NCBI GenBank assembly: GCA_046290495.1
Contig: JBKAGT010000005.1
Span: 1,240,001 to 1,304,000, forward strand
DNA from: PGYR01 sp046290495
Lineage (GTDB): Bacteria; Bacteroidota; Ignavibacteria; Kapaibacteriales; UBA2268
DNA length: 64,000 nucleotides
Reading direction: 5' to 3'
Part shown: positions 61,243-64,000 of the stretch, in pieces
How the letters are laid out: the number at the start of each line of letters is the position of its first letter
Position numbering within the stretch: position 1 is the first letter of the stretch
The notes under the pieces: model-generated
Database searches by the model: none
Told to the model about the DNA's origin: nothing
What the model saw: only the letters and a program-made list of their open reading frames with translations
Made by a program: the position numbers and the translations under genes

Positions 61243-61315
61243 AGCCACTTACCGGATTCGAACCAGTGACCTGCTGATTACAAATCAGCTGCTCTACCAA
61301 CTGAGCTAAAGTGGC
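61243..61315 (-). tRNA. tRNA-Thr (anticodon TGT)
   Basis: The minus strand has acceptor GCCACTT paired with AAGTGGC, D-arm GCTCAGTTGGTAGAGC, anticodon stem CTGAT/ATCAG with loop TTTGTAA giving anticodon TGT (reads ACA and relatives), variable loop AGGTC and T-arm CTGG-TTCGAAT-CCGG. Discriminator T, CCA not encoded. Transcribed leftward into its terminator. Confidence 0.96.
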
Positions 61316-61405
61316 TTATTTTTTAGAGTGCAAAATTAATACTTTTTATACATACGAACCAAATAAAAAGTGCATTATTTTAAAAATAATTTACTTTTTT
61401 TTGTA

Positions 61406-61987
61406 TCAGCTCATATAATTGTCTTCTTCTATTATTCTGCACCATATATGTGCTATCAAGATATGACATTCTTGTATTCTAGCGGTGTTTTCACTAGGCA
61501 CTATCACAGAGCTATCGCAAATATCCTTGAGCTTACCGCCACCGTTTCCAAGTAATCCAATTACATTTACTCCACAGTTCTTGGCTTCCTTAGCAGCGCG
61601 AACTATATTCTCGGAGTTACCACTAGTAGTAATTGCTATTAGCGTATCGCCCTCATTGCCATAAGCTTCTACTTGCCTTGCAAATACATTGTTGAAACCA
61701 ATATCATTACCACCAGCCGTAAGGATTGAAGTATCCACCGTAAGGGCAATAGCAGGAATAGCAGCCCTGTTGACACTACTACGCAACCTAACAACAAGCT
61801 CGGCTGCTATGTGTTGGCTGTCGGCAGCACTACCTCCATTTCCACAAAGTAATATCTTGCTACCACTCTCAACACATTCTGATAGCTGCTTAGCTGTGGT
61901 GTATATTTCATCAGTACACTCGCTAAGTAATAGTTTTTTGGTTTCTATACTTTGGGTTATCTCTTCAGCGACGCTATTTTTTTGCAT
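61406..61987 (-). CDS. gmhA: Phosphoheptose isomerase (sedoheptulose-7-phosphate isomerase)
   Basis: Converts D-sedoheptulose 7-phosphate to D-glycero-D-manno-heptose 7-phosphate, the first step to heptose for lipopolysaccharide core or surface glycans. The 193-residue SIS-domain protein has the GmhA pattern: KILLCGNGGSAADSQHIAAELV (about 44-65), then ALTVDTSILTAGGND and ITTSGNSENIVRA, with ECHILIAHIWCRIIEE at the end. Its start overlaps the engB stop by 14 bases, so the genes are translationally linked. Last gene of the leftward uppP-cyclophilin-engB-gmhA cluster. No other heptose genes are in the window. Confidence 0.93.
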   Translation of the reverse strand: MQKNSVAEEITQSIETKKLLLSECTDEIYTTAKQLSECVESGSKILLCGNGGSAADSQHIAAELVVRLRSSVNRAAIPAIALTVDTSILTAGGNDIGFNNVFARQVEAYGNEGDTLIAITTSGNSENIVRAAKEAKNCGVNVIGLLGNGGGKLKDICDSSVIVPSENTARIQECHILIAHIWCRIIEEDNYMS

Positions 61988-62579
61988 CTTTCAACCTGCG
62001 GTTAATGATACCAATTAACTGATCGCGTCCTTCACGGTTAACTGCAGAGTATGGCAATACATCAATAACATGGTTGCAAGCAGCAACTACATCACGTATT
62101 TGTGTTTCCCTGTCGGCGATTGATTTCTTCGACAACTTATCCGTCTTAGTGAGAATAATTAGGTAGTCTATACCTGAATTTTCCAACACCTCTATTAGTG
62201 CCAAATCTCTTTCCATTGGGTCGTGGCGACTGTCAATCAGCACACAAACAAATTGTAAATCTTCACTTTGCGACATATACTCTAAGTTGAAGGTTTCCCA
62301 TTGGTCACGATACTTTTTGCCCTTAGCTGCATAGCCAAAACCAGGAGTATCTACCAAGTACCAACTCTCATCAACAAGATAAAAGTTAATCTCTTGAGTT
62401 TTGCCAGGTGTACCAGAGGTGCGAGCTAAGTTCTTACGGAAAACAATACTATTGATAAGTGATGATTTCCCTACATTAGAACGGCCAGCAAATGCAATCT
62501 CTGGTAAACCATCGTTTTGAAATTGCTCTTTGCTGACTGCACCAATTTTAAATTCTGCTTGGAAGTAATTTTTTTTCAC
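61974..62579 (-). CDS. engB: Ribosome-biogenesis GTPase EngB/YsxC
   Basis: An essential small GTPase for 50S subunit assembly. The 201-residue protein has the P-loop GRSNVGKSSLINS near 32-44, the switch II region VDTPGFGYAAKGKKY, the TKTDKLSKK NKxD-like box and the YSAVNREGRD (SA) box, matching the TrmE-Era-EngA-EngB superfamily. The AEFKIGAVSKEQFQNDGLPEIAFAG start is typical. It sits between a secreted cyclophilin and gmhA. The 3' end overlaps gmhA by 14 bases. Confidence 0.96.
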   Translation of the reverse strand: MKKNYFQAEFKIGAVSKEQFQNDGLPEIAFAGRSNVGKSSLINSIVFRKNLARTSGTPGKTQEINFYLVDESWYLVDTPGFGYAAKGKKYRDQWETFNLEYMSQSEDLQFVCVLIDSRHDPMERDLALIEVLENSGIDYLIILTKTDKLSKKSIADRETQIRDVVAACNHVIDVLPYSAVNREGRDQLIGIINRRLKDAKK

Positions 62580-62589
62580 GTTTCGCTAT

Positions 62590-63171
62590 TTATTTTGCTT
62601 TGATGAACATTTCCACTTTCTTATATGGGTTGTCATTGCTGTCTCTTTCCATATTTACAATCTTATCAGCAACTTCCATACCATTAGTTACTTTACCAAA
62701 TACAGTGTATTTGTTATCTAAGAAAGAAACATCGTCCACACAAATAAAGAATTGAGAAGATGCACTGTTAATGTCTTGAGAACGCGCCATTGACAAAATA
62801 CCACGCTCATGGCTTATATCACTGAACTCAGCTGGGACTTTCTTTTGAGTTATATCACCCATTCCCCACGTGCTTTTTGGCTTATCTTTAGAATTCGGGT
62901 CACCACCTTGAATCATAAATCCAGGGATTACTCTGTGGAATGCAGTACCGTCGTAAGCACCTTCGGCAACTAATCTGTCAAAATTTGCTACTGTTTTAGG
63001 AGCTAGATCTGGCCATAGAGCTATATCAATAGTACCAATTGATTTGCCTTCAACTTTGATTTCAATCTGATACTCTTTTGTTTTTTCTAATCTTTCGTCT
63101 TTCGCTTCTGAAATATTACTCATTGTAAACATCAATAATGTTAGTGATAAAAATAGTGTAAGTTTTTTCAT
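62590..63171 (-). CDS. Exported cyclophilin-type peptidyl-prolyl isomerase
   Basis: A 193-residue protein whose first 23 residues are a signal peptide (MKKLTLFLSLTLLMFTM). The cyclophilin domain at about 30-190 has the family landmarks AFHRVIPGFMIQGGDPNS (catalytic Arg in FHR), SQFFICVDDVSFLDNKYTVFGKVTNGM and MARSQDINSASSQFFI, so isomerase activity is likely intact. It would speed folding of proline-containing proteins in the periplasm. An AAAGGAG ribosome site precedes the ATG. It is 36 bases downstream of the uppP end. Confidence 0.94.
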   Translation of the reverse strand: MKKLTLFLSLTLLMFTMSNISEAKDERLEKTKEYQIEIKVEGKSIGTIDIALWPDLAPKTVANFDRLVAEGAYDGTAFHRVIPGFMIQGGDPNSKDKPKSTWGMGDITQKKVPAEFSDISHERGILSMARSQDINSASSQFFICVDDVSFLDNKYTVFGKVTNGMEVADKIVNMERDSNDNPYKKVEMFIKAK

Positions 63172-63207
63172 TATATTTCTCCTTTAAAATATATAAATGT
63201 TATTTGT

Positions 63208-64000
63208 CTATAAAAAGAAAAGTAGCACCACAACACCCAATACTATTCTATAGTATATAAAAAGCTTTGTAGTGTTCTTTTTCAAAAAGTTGATTAAAAA
63301 TGCTATTGCAAAATAACCACTAATTCCAGCTACTATTGTAGCAACTGCTATATTTACGTACATATCGGGTGTAAGATACGCCGTAGCTTCATAAAATTCT
63401 AATAAGCCGCTCCCTAAAATAGCAGGGATACTCAGTAAGAAAGAGAACCTAGCGGCTGCTTCCCTGTTCATTCCTGCAAATAGTCCAGCCGTTATAGTAG
63501 TACCTGAACGCGATGCACCTGGCACTAGAGCAAATATTTGCCCAAACCCCATAATTAGTGTTTCCTTCCAACCTAAAGAGTCTATGTCTGATTTTTCATT
63601 GTAAAGGACTTCCGAAAGCCACAATAGTAAAGCAAATATAATTAATGCAGAGCCAATAACAAACGGATCTTTTGTTAAGCTACCTCTTATTATATCTTTT
63701 AATAGCAACCCTACAACAGCAATAGGAACTGAGCCAACAATAATATACCATCCCATTTTGCTTTTGTGGGACTGGTTCTTGAATGATTTACGTTTAGTTA
63801 AATTGTCTTTGAAAAAAGCTTTCAATATATTAGAGATGTCATCCCAAAAATATACAAACACAGCAGCCAAAGTACCAAGCTGGACTACAGCAATAAATGA
63901 AGTCCATTGTTCAGGACTTTGATCTTTTATTGCATCCATTAGCTTACCGGCGATTGTCATGTGGGCCGTACTACTAATAGGAATAAATTCCGAGAGTCCT
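63208..64000 (-). CDS. uppP: Undecaprenyl-diphosphatase, 5' end beyond window
   Basis: Recycles undecaprenyl pyrophosphate to the monophosphate carrier for cell-wall and polysaccharide synthesis, at the inner membrane. The ATG at 63960 is not the true start: the frame stays open to base 64000 and encodes GLSEFIPISSTAHMTIAG, the conserved N-terminal UppP motif. The second motif PGASRSGTT (in FALVPGASRSGTTITAGLF) holds the catalytic Arg and is intact. 264 codons are present; full UppP is about 265-280, so few residues are missing. Heads the leftward uppP-cyclophilin-engB-gmhA run. Confidence 0.95.
   Translation of the reverse strand, partial: GLSEFIPISSTAHMTIAGKLMDAIKDQSPEQWTSFIAVVQLGTLAAVFVYFWDDISNILKAFFKDNLTKRKSFKNQSHKSKMGWYIIVGSVPIAVVGLLLKDIIRGSLTKDPFVIGSALIIFALLLWLSEVLYNEKSDIDSLGWKETLIMGFGQIFALVPGASRSGTTITAGLFAGMNREAAARFSFLLSIPAILGSGLLEFYEATAYLTPDMYVNIAVATIVAGISGYFAIAFLINFLKKNTTKLFIYYRIVLGVVVLLFFL

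Overview
The window is an AT-rich, gene-dense bacterial chromosome segment from the Bacteroidota/Chlorobiota (FCB) side of the tree. Five lines of evidence support this. Several secreted proteins end in type IX secretion (T9SS) C-terminal sorting domains. atpD and atpC form their own operon with a short epsilon subunit. A textbook Bacteroidetes promoter (TTTG, 19 bases, TAnnTTTG) precedes atpD. A membrane LytTR regulator is present, as are OmpA proteins with thrombospondin type 3 repeats. The exact lineage (a Kapabacteria- or Ignavibacteria-like group is possible) is inference; no rRNA lies in the window.

Layout. 1-16.6 kb: a DUF4153 membrane protein, tandem class I PPK2 polyphosphate kinases, two small DUF proteins, three large T9SS cargo proteins (BNR propeller, intradiol dioxygenase, CotH/lamin-tail protein), a GIY-YIG protein, a PLP ammonia-lyase with a coupled 29-residue micro-ORF, a PD-(D/E)XK-like protein, an AI-2E transporter and a hemerythrin. 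16.8-22.3 kb: a DMT transporter, a long OmpA/TSP3 protein, a uracil-DNA glycosylase relative, a three-gene orphan operon with a duplicated leader mini-ORF, and tRNA-Ser. 22.4-30.2 kb: the housekeeping run atpDC, guaB, an Xaa-Pro peptidase, a GT4 glycosyltransferase, and small exported proteins. 30.2-35.2 kb: a GT-C-like membrane protein, a nucleotide-sugar dehydrogenase, then a SIR2-domain/lipoprotein pair bounded on both sides by dispersed-repeat debris.

35.2-47.2 kb: envelope genes (MCE/MlaD protein, two VWA-OmpA proteins, M28 peptidase), pyrE, and a leftward operon of a single-pass inner-membrane protein plus two probable outer-membrane barrels. 47.4-58 kb: trkA-trkH potassium uptake, two T9SS cargo genes sharing an almost identical tail and terminator, 3-hydroxyanthranilate dioxygenase, a NlpE-META lipoprotein with a LytTR regulator, YegP and pyrophosphatase. 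58-64 kb: a decayed or frameshifted propeller gene, a lipoprotein, tRNA-Thr, and the leftward run uppP, cyclophilin, engB, gmhA; uppP runs off the right edge.

Functional themes are cell-envelope building and T9SS export, polyphosphate/pyrophosphate metabolism (two PPK2s and a PPase, not clustered), and AT-rich orphan genes inserted between conserved housekeeping genes. The least-explained systems are the GldM-like envelope operon (41.6-47.2 kb), the SIR2-lipoprotein cassette (33.1-34.8 kb) and the mini-ORF operon (20.7-22.1 kb).
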